This document shows, one piece after another, positions 1 through 13,597 of a stretch of DNA of 64,000 bases. Every line of letters starts with the position of its first letter. Positions within the stretch are counted from its first letter, which is position 1. Location: NCBI GenBank assembly GCA_964035545.1, contig OZ037771.1, forward strand, positions 10,113,408 to 10,177,407. Direction: 5' to 3'. The notes below the pieces were generated by a model, which saw only the letters and a list, made by a program, of their open reading frames with translations, did not search any database and was not told the DNA's origin. The DNA is from Bugula neritina (Eukaryota; Bryozoa; Gymnolaemata; Cheilostomatida; Bugulidae). Both the position numbers and the translations under genes were made by a program.

Positions 1-480
1 AATACACTGTAACATGATGAAGTACACTGCAACACATTGAAATACACTGCAACAAACTGAAATATACTGCATCATACTGAAATGTACTGCAACATACTGA
101 AATACATTGCAACATATCGAAGTATATCGTAATAAACGGACATGTACTGAAACATACTGAAACACACTGAAACATACTGAAACATACTGAAACATACTGA
201 GATACACTGCAACATACTGCAACATACTGAAATACACTGTAACATGATGAAATACACTGCAACACATTGGAATATACTGCAACAAACTGGAATATACTGC
301 AACATACTGAAACGTGCTGCAACATACTGAAATACATTGCAATATATCGAAGTATATCGTAATATACGGACATGTACTGCAACATACTGAAACACACTGA
401 AACATACTGAAACATACTGAAATATACTGAAATATACTGAAATACACTGTAACACATTGAAAAATACTGCAACATACTGA

Positions 481-560
481 AAGACACTTCAACCCACTGA
501 AGTATAGTGTAATATACGGAAATGTACTGTAACATACTGATATTTACTGTAACACACTGA
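481..560 (+). repeat. Block header motif (first of many)
   Basis: Each block opens with a variant stretch reading AAGACACT[T/A]CAAC[C/T]CACTGA, then AGTATAGTG[T/C], then AATATAC[A/G]GAAATGTACT and a GATATTTA phrase. It is the easiest landmark for cutting the array into blocks. Starts through the first half are 481, 1031, 1321, 1911, 2231, 3050, 3600, 3890, 4739, 5289, 5579, 6449, 6969, 7229, 8099, 8619, 9488, 10038, 10328, 11198, 11718, 11978, 12848, 13368, 14237, 14787, 15077, 15947, 16467, 16727, 17597, 18117, 18377, 19247, 19767, 20027, 20617, 20907, 21787, 22286, 23146, 23666, 23926, 24796, 25315, 26793, 27083, 27963, 28462, 29332, 29851 and 31129. On the minus strand the header and its following phrases carry stop triplets in different frames, so open frames start and end there. 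Confidence 0.9.
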
Positions 561-2460
561 AATATACTGCAACATACTGAAATACACTGTAACATACCGA
601 AATAAACTGCAAGATAATGCAACATACTGAATTACACTGTAACATACTAAAATACACTGTAACATTCTGCAACATACTTCAACGTACTGAAAGACACTGT
701 AACATAATGAAATACACTGCAACACATTGAAATATACCGCAACAGACTGGAATATACTGCAACACATCCAAGTACATCGTAATATACGGACATGTACTGT
801 AACATACTGGAACATACTGAAATACACTGCAACAAACTGTAACATACTGAAACACACTGAAACATACTGAAACATGCTGAAACATACTGTAACATACTGA
901 AACACACTGAAACATACTGAAACATACTGAGACATACTGAAATACACCGCAACATACTGCAACATACTGAAATATACTGAAATATACTGAAATACACTGT
1001 AACACATTGAAAAATACCGCAACATACTGAAAGACACTTCAACTCACTGAAGTATAGTGTAATATACGGAAATGTACTGTAACATACTGATATTTACTGT
1101 AACACACTGAAATGAACTGCAACATACTGAAATACACTGTTACATGCCAAAATAAACTGCAACATACTGCAACATACTGAAATACACTGTAACATACTCA
1201 AATACACTGCAACATTCTGCAACATATTGAAATATACTGCAACACACTGAAATATACTGCAACACACTGAAATATACTGCAAAATACTGAAATATACTTC
1301 AACATACTGCAACATACTGAAAGACACTACAACTCACTGAAGTATAGTGCAATATACAGAAATGTACTCTAACATACTGATATTTAATGTTACACACTGA
1401 AATATACTAAAACATACTGAAATACACTGTAACACACCGAAATAAGCTGCAACATACTGCAACATACTGAAATACACCGTAACATGATGAAGTACACTGC
1501 AACACATTGAAATACACTGCAACAAACTGAAATATACTGCAACATACTGAAATGCACTGCAACATACTGAAATACATTGCAACATATCGAAGTATATCGT
1601 AATAAATGGACATGTACTGAAACATACTGAAACATACTGAAACATACTGAAACATACTGAAACATACTGAAATACACTGTAACAAACTGAAATACACTGC
1701 AACAAGTTGGAATATACTGCAACATACCCAAGTATATGGTAATATAATGAAATGTACTGCAACATACCGCAACATACTCAAAAACACTGTAACAAACTGA
1801 AATACGCTGCAACACATTGGAATAAACTGCGACATATCGAAATAAATGGTAATATACTGAAATATATTGAAATACACTGTAACACATTGAAAAATACTGC
1901 AACATACTGAAACACACTACAACTCGCTGAAGTATAGTGTAACTTACTGAAATGTACTGTAACATAATGATATTTACTGCAACACACTGAAACATACTGC
2001 AACATACTGAAATACACTGTTACATACTAAAATACACTGCAACATACTAAAATACACTGCAACAACCTGCAACATTCTGCAACATACTTCAACATACTGA
2101 AAAACACTGTAACAAACTGAAATACGCTGCAACACATTGGAATATACTGCAACATACCCAAATAAATGGTAACATACTGAAATATACTGAAATACAATGT
2201 AACACATTGAAAAATACTGCAACACACTGAAAGACACTACAACTCACTGAAGTATAGTGTAATATATGAAAACGTACTGTAACATACTGATATTTACTGC
2301 AACACACTGAAATATACTGCAACATACTGAAATACACTGTTACATGCCAAAATAAACTGCAACATACTGCAACATACTGAAATACACTGTAACATACTCA
2401 AATACACGGCAACATTCTGCAACATATTGAAATATACTGCAACACACTGAAATATACTGC

Positions 2461-2720
2461 AACACATCCAAGTAGACTGTAATATACGGACATGTACTGT
2501 AACATACTGAAACAAAATGAAATATACTGTAACACTCTGAGTAATACTGCAAAATGCTGAAATATACTGTAACACAGTGAAGTATACTGCAAAATTCTGA
2601 AACATACTGCAACATACTAAAACATGAGCAATATACTGAAAAATGCCTCAGCATACTCAAATATACTGCAAGATGCTGCAACATACGTAAATACACTGTA
2701 ACATACTGAAATACACTGCA
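2461..2720 (+). repeat. Most diverged segment of the satellite (D segment)
   Basis: This segment departs furthest from the decamer consensus, with phrases such as AACAAAATGA, AACACTCTGA, GTAATACTGC, AACACAGTGA, AACATGAGC and AAATGCCTCA. It recurs at about 4,101, 8,850, 13,599, 49,248, 54,707, 60,166 and 61,813. Its right part, from the AACATGAGC phrase, recurs near 43,945. A related variant carrying AAGATGCCTCA occurs near 26,245, 30,580, 35,117, 39,168 and 40,880. Its left edge coincides with the start of each 4,749 bp unit, and its AACATGAGC phrase with the start of the 5,459 bp array. Confidence 0.8.
2621..2629 (+). repeat. 9 bp unit that shifts the decamer register
   Basis: The unit AACATGAGC is one base short, so all following decamers move by one position relative to the upstream register. 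The same short unit recurs in every D segment and its variant, and accounts for block lengths that are not multiples of ten, such as 819 and 869. Confidence 0.85.
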
Positions 2721-5700
2721 ACATACTGCAGCATACTGAAGTACACTGTAAAATATTGAAATACACTGCAACACATTGGAATATACTGCAACACACTGAA
2801 ATATACTGCAACATACTGAAATATACTGCAACATACTGCAACATACTAAAGTGCACTGTAACATACTGTAACTTACTGAAATACACGGCAACAAACTGTA
2901 ACATACTGAAACACACTGAAACATACTGAAACATACTGAAACATACTGAGACATACTGAAATACACTGCAACATACTGAAACATACTGAAATATACTGAA
3001 ATATACTAAAATACACTGGAACACATTGAAAAATACTGCAACATACTGAAAGACACTTCAACCCACTGAAGTATAGTGTAATATACGGAAATGTACTGTA
3101 ACATACTGATATTTACTGTAACACACTGAAATATACTGCAACATACTGAAATACACTGTAACATACCGAAATAAACTGCAACATAATGCAACATACTGAA
3201 TTACACTGTAACATACTAAAATACACTGCAACATTCTGCAACATACTTCAACGTACTGAAAGACACTGTAACATAATGAAATACACTGCAACACATTGAA
3301 ATATACCGCAACAGACTGGAATATACTGCAACACATCCAAGTACATCGTAATATACGGACATGTACTGTAACATACTGGAACATACTGAAATACACTGCA
3401 ACAAACTGTAACATACTGAAACACACTGAAACATACTGAAACATGCTGAAACATACTGTAACATACTGAAACACACTGAAACATACTGAAACATACTGAG
3501 ACATACTGAAATACACTGCAACATACTGCAACATACTGAAATATGCTGAAATATACTGAAATACACTGTAACACATTGAAAAATACCGCAACATACTGAA
3601 AGACACTTCAACTCACTGAAGTATAGTGTAATATACGGAAATGTACTGTAACATACTGATATTTACTGTAACACACTGAAATATACTGCAACATACTGAA
3701 ATACACTGTTACATGCCAAAATAAACTGCAACATACTGCAACATACTGAAATACACTGTAACATACTCAAATACACTGCAACATTCTGCAACATATTGAA
3801 ATATACTGCAACACACTGAAATATACTGCAACACACTGAAATATACTGCAAAACACTGAAATATACTTCAACATACTGCAACATACTGAAAGACACTACA
3901 ACTCACTGAAGTATAGTGCAATATACAGAAATGTACTCTAACATACTGATATTTAATGTTACACACTGAAATATACTACAACATACTGAAATACACTGTA
4001 ACATACCGAAATAAGCTGCAACATACTGCAACATACTGAAATACACTGTAACATGATGAAGTACACTGCAAAACATTGAAATACACTGCAACAAACTGAA
4101 ATATACTGCAACACATCCAAGTAGACTGTAATATACGGACATGTACTGTAACATACTGAAACAAAATGAAATATACTGTAACACTCTGAGTAATACTGCA
4201 AAATGCTGAAATATACTGTAACACAGTGAAGTATACTGCAAAATTCTGAAACATACTGCAACATACTAAAACATGAGCCATATACTGAAAAATGCCTCAG
4301 CATACTCAAATATACTGCAAGATGCTGCAACATACGTAAATACACTGTAACATACTGAAATACACTGCAACATACTGCAGCATAGTGAAGTACACTGTAA
4401 AATATTGAAATACACTGCAACACATTGGAATATACTGCAACACACTGAAATATACTGCAACATACTGAAATATACTGCAACATACTGCAACATACTAAAG
4501 TGCACTGTAGCATACTGTAACTTACTGAAATACACTGCAACAAACTGTAACATACTGAAACACACTGAAACATACTGAAACATACTGAAACATACTGTAA
4601 GATACTGAAACACACTGAAACATACTGAAACATACTGAGACATACTGAAATACACTGCAACATACTGAAACATACTGAAATATACTGAAATATACTAAAA
4701 TACACTGGAACACATTGAAAAATACTGCAACATACTGAAAGACACTTCAACCCACTGAAGTATAGTGTAATATACGGAAATGTACTGTAACATACTGATA
4801 TTTACTGTAACACACTAAAATATACTGCAACATACTGAAATACACTGTAACATACCGAAATAAACTGCAACATAATGCAACATACTGAATTACACTGTAA
4901 CATACTAAAATACACTGCAACATTCTGCAACATACTTCAACGTACTGAAAGACACTGTAACATAATGAAATACACTGCAACACATTGAAATATACCGCAA
5001 CAGACTGGAATATACTGCAACACATCCAAGTACATCGTAATATACGGACATGTACTGTAACATACTGGAACATACAGAAATACACTGCAACAAACTGTAA
5101 CATACTGAAACACACTGAAACATACTGAAACATACTGAAACATACTGTAACATACTGAAACACACTGAAACATACTGAAACATACTGAGACATACTGAAA
5201 TACACTGCAACATACTGCAACATACTGAAATATACTGAAATATACTGAAATACACTCTAACACATTGAAAAATACCGCAACATACTGAAAGACACTTCAA
5301 CTCACTGAAGTATAGTGTAATATACGGAAATGTACTGTAACATACTGATATTTACTGTAACACACTGAAATGAACTGCAACATACTGAAATACACTGTTA
5401 CATGCCAAAATAAACTGCAACATACTGCAACATACTGAAATACACTGTAACATACTCAAATACACTGCAACATTCTGCAACATATTGAAATATACTGCAA
5501 CACACTGAAATATACTGCAACACACTGAAATATACTGCAAAATACTGAAATATACTTCAACATACTGCAACATACTGAAAGACACTACAACTCACTGAAG
5601 TATAGTGCAATATACAGAAATGTACTCTAACATACTGATATTTAATGTTACACACTGAAATATACTAAAACATACTGAAATACACTGTAACATACCGAAA

Positions 5701-6325
5701 TAAGCTGCAACATACTGCAACATACTGAAATACACTGTAACATGATGAAGTACACTGCAACACATTGAAATACACTGCAACAAACTGAAATATACTGCAA
5801 CATACTGAAATGTACTGCAACATACTGAAATACATTGCAACATATCGAAGTATATTGTAATAAACGGACATGTACTGAAACATACTGAAACACACTGAAA
5901 CATACGGAAACATACTGAAACATACTGAAATACACTGCAACAAACTGCAACATACTGAAACATACTGTAACATGATGAAAAACACTGCAACACATTGAAA
6001 TATACTGCAACAAACTGAAATATACTGCAACATACTGAAACGTACTGCAACATACTGAAACTAATTGCAACATATCGAAGTATATCGTAAAATACGGACA
6101 TGTACTGTAACATACTGAAACACACTGAAACATACTGAAACATACTGAAACATACTGAAACATACTGAGATACACTGCAACATACTGCAACATACTGAAA
6201 TACACTGTAACATGATGAAATACACTGCAACACATTGGAATATACTGCAACAAACTGGAATATACTGCAACATACTGAAATGTGCTGCAACATACTGAAA
6301 TACATTGCAATATATCGAAGTATAT

Positions 6326-6336
6326 CGTAATATACG
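6326..6336. repeat. CpG-bearing landmark with short inverted repeat (representative)
   Basis: Within the phrase TATCGAAGTATATCG followed by TAATATACGGACATGTACTG lies CGTA-ATA-TACG, a perfect inverted repeat with 4 bp arms and a 3 bp centre. The landmark recurs throughout the array, for example with starts at 5841, 6071 and 6311, spaced 230 and 240 bp. It concentrates CpG dinucleotides that the decamer consensus lacks. Some copies lose the inverted repeat, such as the AATAAACGG and AAATACGG variants. No known binding site was recognised. Confidence 0.7.
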
Positions 6337-6868
6337 GACATGTACTGTAACATACTGAAACACACTGAAACATACTGAAACATACTAAAATATACTGAAA
6401 CATACTGAAATACACTGTAACACATTGAAAAATACTGCAACATACTGAAGGACACTTCAACTCACTGAAGTATAGTGTAATATACAGAAATGTACTGTAA
6501 CATACTGATATTTACTATAACACACTGAAATATACTGCAACATACTGAAATACACTGTAACATACCGAAATAAACTGCAACATAATGCAACATACTGAAT
6601 TACACTGTAACATACTAAAATACACTGCAACATTCTGCAACATACTTCAACGTACTGAAAGACACTGTAACATAATGAAATACACTGCAACACATTGAAA
6701 TATACCGCAACAGACAGGAATATACTGCAACACATCCAAGTACATAGTAGTATACGGACATGTACTGTAACATACTGGAACATACTGAAACATACTGCAA
6801 CATTCTGAAGTACACTGTAAGATATTGAAATACACCGCAACAAACTGCAACATATTGAAGTACACTGT

Positions 6869-6877
6869 ACATATTGA
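6869..6877 (+). repeat. 9 bp unit compensated by an 11 bp unit downstream
   Basis: The unit ACATATTGA is one base short. At 6928-6938 an 11 bp unit, AAATAAACTGA, restores the register, so this block remains exactly 520 bp. In the related block 21,787-22,285 the 9 bp unit is present but the 11 bp unit is not, and that block is 499 bp. Confidence 0.8.
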
Positions 6878-7228
6878 AAAACACTGCAACACACTGAAAT
6901 ATACTGCAACACACTGAAATATACTGCAAATAAACTGAATTATACTTCAACATACTGCAACATACTGAAAGACACTACAACTCACTGAAGTATAGTGCAA
7001 TATACAGAAATGTATTCTAACATACTGATATTTAATGTTACACACTGAAATATACTACAACATACTGAAATACACTGCAACATACCGAAATAAGCTGCAA
7101 CATACTGCAACATACTGAAATACACTGTAACATGATGTAGTACACTGCAACACATTGAAATATACTGCAACACACTGAAATATACTGCAAAATACTGAAT
7201 TATACTTCAACATACTGCAACATACTGA

Positions 7229-8848
7229 AAGACACTACAACTCATTGAAGTATAGTGCAATATACAGAAATGTACTCTAACATACTGATATTTAATGTTA
7301 CACACTGAAATATACTACAACATACTGAAATACACTGTAACATACCGAAATAAGCTGCAACATACTGCAACATACTGAAATACACTGTAACATGATGAAG
7401 TACACTGCAACACATTGAAATACACTGCAACAAACTGAAATATACTGCATCATACTGAAATGTACTGCAACATACTGAAATACATTGCAACATATCGAAG
7501 TATATCGTAATAAACGGACATGTACTGAAACATACTGAAACACACTGAAACATACTGAAACATACTGAAACATACTGAAATACACTGCAACAAACTGCAA
7601 CATACTGAAACATACTGTAACATGATGAAAAACACTGCAACACATTGAAATATACTGCAACAAACTGAAATATACTGCAACATACTGAAACGTACTGCAA
7701 CATACTGAAACTAATTGCAACATATCGAAGTATATCGTAAAATACGGACATGTACTGTAACATACTGAAACACACTGAAACATACTGAAACATACTGAAA
7801 CATACTGAAACATACTGAGATACACTGCAACATACTGCAACATACTGAAATACACTGTAACATGATGAAATACACTGCAACACATTGGAATATACTGCAA
7901 CAAACTGGAATATACTGCAACATACTGAAACGTGCTGCAACATACTGAAATACATTGCAATATATCGAAGTATATCGTAATATACGGACATGTACTGTAA
8001 CATACTGAAACACACTGAAACATACTGAAACATACTAAAATATACTGAAACATACTGAAATACACTCTAACACATTGAAAAATACTGCAACATACTGAAG
8101 GACACTTCAACTCACTGAAGTATAGTGTAATATACAGAAATGTACTGTAACATACTGATATTTACTGTAACACACTGAAATATACTGCAACATACTGAAA
8201 TACACTGTAACATACCGAAATAAGCTGCAACATAATGCAACATACTGAATTACACTGTAACATACTAAAATACACTGCAACATTCTGCAACATACTTCAA
8301 CGTACTGAAAGACACTGTAACATAATGAAATACACTGCAACACATTGGAATATACCGCAACAGACAGGAATATACTGCAACACATCCAAGTACATAGTAG
8401 TATACGGACATGTACTGTAACATACTGGAACATACTGAAACATACTGCAACATTCTGAAGTACACTGTAAAATATTGAAATACACCGCAACAAACTGCAA
8501 CATATTGAAGTACACTGTACATATTGAAAAACACTGCAACACACTGAAATATACTGCAACACACTGAAATATACTGCAAAAAAACTGAATTATACTTCAA
8601 CATACTGCAACATACTGAAAGACACTACAACTCACTGAAGTATAGTACAATATACAGAAATGTATTCTAACATACTGATATTTAATGTTACACACTGAAA
8701 TATACTACAACATACTGAAATACACTGCAACATACCGAAATAAGCTGCAACATACTGCAACATACTGAAATACACTGTAACATGATGTAGTACACTGCAA
8801 CACATTGAAATATACTGCAACACAATGAAATATACTGCAAAATACTGA
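7229..8848 (+). repeat. 1,650 bp unit, incomplete at its right end
   Basis: Blocks of 870 (7229-8098) and 520 (8099-8618) repeat the preceding unit at a 1,650 bp offset. The final 260 bp block starts at 8619 but runs into the D segment near 8,849 before completion. Confidence 0.85.
8235..8420 (+). other. Plus-strand open frame of 61 codons, judged non-coding
   Basis: On the plus strand the TGA in each AACATACTGA unit closes all frames about every 30 bp. Here several units end in TGC, TGT or TGG, and G at 8348 removes one more stop, leaving 61 open codons. The same frame exists at 12,984-13,169 because of the 4,749 bp duplication, and is closed at the copy-3 position by A at 17,846. It carries no recognisable domain. 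Confidence 0.8.
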
Positions 8849-10327
8849 AATATACTGCAACACATCCAAGTAGACTGTAATATACGGACATGTACTGTAA
8901 CATACTGAAACAAAATGAAATATACTGTAACACTCTGAGTAATACTGCAAAATGCTGAAATATACTGTAACACAGTGAAGTATACTGCAAAATTCTGAAA
9001 CATACTGCAACATACTAAAACATGAGCCATATACTGAAAAATGCCTCAGCATACTCAAATATACTGCAAGATGCTGCAACATACGTAAATACACTGTAAC
9101 ATACTGAAATACACTGCAACATACTGCAGCATAGTGAAGTACACTGTAAAATATTGAAATACACTGCAACACATTGGAATATACTGCAACACACTGAAAT
9201 ATACTGCAACATACTGAAATATACTGCAACATACTGCAACATACTAAAGTGCACTGTAGCATACTGTAACTTACTGAAATACACTGCAACAAACTGTAAC
9301 ATACTGAAACACACTGAAACATACTGAAACATACTGAAACATACTGTAAGATACTGAAACACACTGAAACATACTGAAACATACTGAGACATACTGAAAT
9401 ACACTGCAACATACTGAAACATACTGAAATATACTGAAATATACTAAAATACACTGGAACACATTGAAAAATACTGCAACATACTGAAAGACACTTCAAC
9501 CCACTGAAGTATAGTGTAATATACGGAAATGTACTGTAACATACTGATATTTACTGTAACACACTAAAATATACTGCAACATACTGAAATACACTGTAAC
9601 ATACCGAAATAAACTGCAACATAATGCAACATACTGAATTACACTGTAACATACTAAAATACACTGCAACATTCTGCAACATACTTCAACGTACTGAAAG
9701 ACACTGTAACATAATGAAATACACTGCAACACATTGAAATATACCGCAACAGACTGGAATATACTGCAACACATCCAAGTACATCGTAATATACGGACAT
9801 GTACTGTAACATACTGGAACATACAGAAATACACTGCAACAAACTGTAACATACTGAAACACACTGAAACATACTGAAACATACTGAAACATACTGTAAC
9901 ATACTGAAACACACTGAAACATACTGAAACATACTGAGACATACTGAAATACACTGCAACATACTGCAACATACTGAAATATACTGAAATATACTGAAAT
10001 ACACTGTAACACATTGAAAAATACCGCAACATACTGAAAGACACTTCAACTCACTGAAGTATAGTGTAATATACGGAAATGTACTGTAACATACTGATAT
10101 TTACTGTAACACACTGAAATGAACTGCAACATACTGAAATACACTGTTACATGCCAAAATAAACTGCAACATACTGCAACATACTGAAATACACTGTAAC
10201 ATACTCAAATACACTGCAACATTCTGCAACATATTGAAATATACTGCAACACACTGAAATATACTGCAACACACTGAAATATACTGCAAAATACTGAAAT
10301 ATACTTCAACATACTGCAACATACTGA

Positions 10328-11977
10328 AAGACACTACAACTCACTGAAGTATAGTGCAATATACAGAAATGTACTCTAACATACTGATATTTAATGTTAC
10401 ACACTGAAATATACTAAAACATACTGAAATACACTGTAACATACCGAAATAAGCTGCAACATACTGCAACATACTGAAATACACTGTAACATGATGAAGT
10501 ACACTGCAACACATTGAAATACACTGCAACAAACTGAAATATACTGCAACATACTGAAATGTACTGCAACATACTGAAATACATTGCAACATATCGAAGT
10601 ATATCGTAATAAACGGACATGTACTGAAACATACTGAAACACACTGAAACATACGGAAACATACTGAAACATACTGAAATACACTGCGACAAACTGCAAC
10701 ATACTGAAACATACTGTAACATGATGAAAAACACTGCAACACATTGAAATATACTGCAACAAACTGAAATATACTGCAACATACTGAAACGTACTGCAAC
10801 ATACTGAAACTAATTGCAACATATCGAAGTATATCGTAAAATACGGACATGTACTGTAACATACTGAAACACACTGAAACATACTGAAACATACTGAAAC
10901 ATACTGAAACATACTGAGATACACTGCAACATACTGCAACATACTGAAATACACTGTAACATGATGAAATACACTGCAACACATTGGAATATACTGCAAC
11001 AAACTGGAATATACTGCAACATACTGAAATGTGCTGCAACATACTGAAATACATTGCAATATATCGAAGTATATCGTAATATACGGACATGTACTGTAAC
11101 ATACTGAAACACACTGAAACATACTGAAACATACTAAAATATACTGAAACATACTGAAATACACTGTAACACATTGAAAAATGCTGCAACATACTGAAGG
11201 ACACTTCAACTCACTGAAGTATAGTGTAATATACAGAAATGTACTGTAACATACTGATATTTACTATAACACACTGAAATATACTGCAACATACTGAAAT
11301 ACACTGTAACATACCGAAATAAACTGCAACATAATGCAACATACTGAATTACACTGTAACATACTAAAATACACTGCAACATTCTGCAACATACTTCAAC
11401 GTACTGAAAGACACTGTAACATAGTGAAATACACTGCAACACATTGAAATATACCGCAACAGACAGGAATATACTGCAACACATCCAAGTACATAGTAGT
11501 ATACGGACATGTACTGTAACATACTGGAACATACTGAAACATACTGCAACATTCTGAAGTACACTGTAAGATATTGAAATACACCGCAACAAACTGCAAC
11601 ATATTGAAGTACACTGTACATATTGAAAAACACTGCAACACACTGAAATATACTGCAACACACTGAAATATACTGCAAATAAACTGAATTATACTTCAAC
11701 ATACTGCAACATACTGAAAGACACTACAACTCACTGAAGTATAGTGCAATATACAGAAATGTATTCTAACATACTGATATTTAATGTTACACACTGAAAT
11801 ATACTACAACATACTGAAATACACTGCAACATACCGAAATAAGCTGCAACATACTGCAACATACTGAAATACACTGTAACATGATGTAGTACACTGCAAC
11901 ACATTGAAATATACTGCAACACACTGAAATATACTGCAAAATACTGAATTATACTTCAACATACTGCAACATACTGA
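10328..11977 (+). repeat. 1,650 bp higher-order unit
   Basis: Headers at 10328, 11198, 11718 and 11978 give the same 870, 520 and 260 bp series. It is the copy-2 equivalent of 5579-7228, 4,749 bp downstream. Confidence 0.88.
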
Positions 11978-13597
11978 AAGACACTACAACTCACTGAAGT
12001 ATAGTGCAATATACAGAAATGTACTCTAACATACTGATATTTAATGTTACACACTGAAATATACTACAACATACTGAAATACACTGTAACATACCGAAAT
12101 AAGCTGCAACATACTGCAACATACTGAAATACACTGTAACATGATGAAGTACACTGCAACACATTGAAATACACTGCAACAAACTGAAATATACTGCATC
12201 ATACTGAAATGTACTGCAACATACTGAAATACATTGCAACATATCGAAGTATATCGTAATAAACGGACATGTACTGAAACATACTGAAACACACTGAAAC
12301 ATACTGAAACATACTGAAACATACTGAAATACACTGCAACAAACTGCAACATACTGAAACATACTGTAACATGATGAAAAACACTGCAACACATTGAAAT
12401 ATACTGCAACAAACTGAAATATACTGCAACATACTGAAACGTACTGCAACATACTGAAACTAATTGCAACATATCGAAGTATATCGTAAAATACGGACAT
12501 GTACTGTAACATACTGAAACACACTGAAACATACTGAAACATACTGAAACATACTGAAACATACTGAGATACACTGCAACATACTGCAACATACTGAAAT
12601 ACACTGTAACATGATGAAATACACTGCAACACATTGGAATATACTGCAACAAACTGGAATATACTGCAACATACTGAAACGTGCTGCAACATACTGAAAT
12701 ACATTGCAATATATCGAAGTATATCGTAATATACGGACATGTACTGTAACATACTGAAACACACTGAAACATACTGAAACATACTAAAATATACTGAAAC
12801 ATACTGAAATACACTCTAACACATTGAAAAATACTGCAACATACTGAAGGACACTTCAACTCACTGAAGTATAGTGTAATATACAGAAATGTACTGTAAC
12901 ATACTGATATTTACTGTAACACACTGAAATATACTGCAACATACTGAAATACACTGTAACATACCGAAATAAGCTGCAACATAATGCAACATACTGAATT
13001 ACACTGTAACATACTAAAATACACTGCAACATTCTGCAACATACTTCAACGTACTGAAAGACACTGTAACATAATGAAATACACTGCAACACATTGGAAT
13101 ATACCGCAACAGACAGGAATATACTGCAACACATCCAAGTACATAGTAGTATACGGACATGTACTGTAACATACTGGAACATACTGAAACATACTGCAAC
13201 ATTCTGAAGTACACTGTAAAATATTGAAATACACCGCAACAAACTGCAACATATTGAAGTACACTGTACATATTGAAAAACACTGCAACACACTGAAATA
13301 TACTGCAACACACTGAAATATACTGCAAAAAAACTGAATTATACTTCAACATACTGCAACATACTGAAAGACACTACAACTCACTGAAGTATAGTACAAT
13401 ATACAGAAATGTATTCTAACATACTGATATTTAATGTTACACACTGAAATATACTACAACATACTGAAATACACTGCAACATACCGAAATAAGCTGCAAC
13501 ATACTGCAACATACTGAAATACACTGTAACATGATGTAGTACACTGCAACACATTGAAATATACTGCAACACAATGAAATATACTGCAAAATACTGA
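11978..13597 (+). repeat. 1,650 bp unit, incomplete at its right end
   Basis: Blocks of 870 and 520 bp begin at 11978 and 12848, and the third block at 13368 is cut by the next D segment near 13,598. The inferred crossover of the middle 4,749 bp copy falls within this unit. Confidence 0.85.

Larger units (their letters stand above)
1..4100 (+). repeat. End of a 5,459 bp-family array (right part of one unit plus partial next unit)
   Basis: Header-delimited blocks begin at 481, 1031, 1321, 1911, 2231, 3050, 3600 and 3890, giving lengths 550, 290, 590, 320, 819, 550 and 290. The same series occurs in the 5,459 bp units at 47,267 onward, 52,726 onward and 58,185 onward. The closest relative is 57,705-61,812: base 2008 is T as at 59,712, whereas the matching sites 48,794 and 54,253 are C. 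The segment ends near 4,100, where the sequence joins the 4,749-type array at the phrase CACATCCAAGTAGAC. Confidence 0.85.
5579..7228 (+). repeat. 1,650 bp higher-order unit (870+520+260 blocks)
   Basis: Headers at 5579, 6449, 6969 and 7229 define blocks of 870, 520 and 260 bp. The same block series restarts at 7229 with close sequence similarity. The 870 bp block itself holds three sub-repeats of about 230-240 bp, seen from the CpG landmark at 5841, 6071 and 6311. Confidence 0.88.
4100..8848 (+). repeat. 4,749 bp higher-order unit, copy 1
   Basis: Sequence recurs at an offset of 4,749 bp with only scattered single-base differences. From 4739 to the matching header at 9488 the block lengths are 550, 290, 870, 520, 260, 870, 520 and 869. 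The left edge is fixed to within about 10 bp by where homology with ~8,849 begins. Copy-specific bases seen are C at 5257, T at 5856, A at 5939, A at 6434, A at 6675 and T at 7245. Confidence 0.9.
8849..13597 (+). repeat. 4,749 bp higher-order unit, copy 2 (chimeric middle copy)
   Basis: It has the same block series as its neighbours. Diagnostic bases at 10,605 (C), 10,688 (G), 11,183 (G), 11,424 (G) and 11,994 (C) match copy 3 and differ from copy 1. Further right, bases at 12,816 (C) and 13,097 (G) match copy 1 and differ from copy 3. The switch therefore lies between 11,994 and 12,816. This is the arrangement expected if a two-copy array gained a copy by unequal crossover. Confidence 0.9.

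Noticed and set aside
481-540. Header motif as a promoter or inserted mobile element
   Set aside because: The header keeps decamer register, has no terminal inverted repeats or target duplications, and only a 4 bp CACT/AGTG inverted pair. It looks like diverged repeat units.
5841-5880. CENP-B box-like site in the CpG landmark
   Set aside because: The known box needs TTCG followed at fixed spacing by CGGG. I saw no CGGG near any landmark and the spacing does not fit on either strand.
5592-6455. Long minus-strand open frames here and throughout, resembling Cys- and aromatic-rich membrane proteins
   Set aside because: Overlapping frames in other phases over the same DNA give the same decapeptide, copies change length by single bases, and the minus-strand unit simply lacks stops. 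There are no unique termini or domains, so I do not call them genes.
12984-13169. Plus-strand open frame of 61 codons identical to the one at 8,235
   Set aside because: It exists only because local units end in TGC, TGT or TGG, is copied by the 4,749 bp duplication, and is closed by one base in copy 3.
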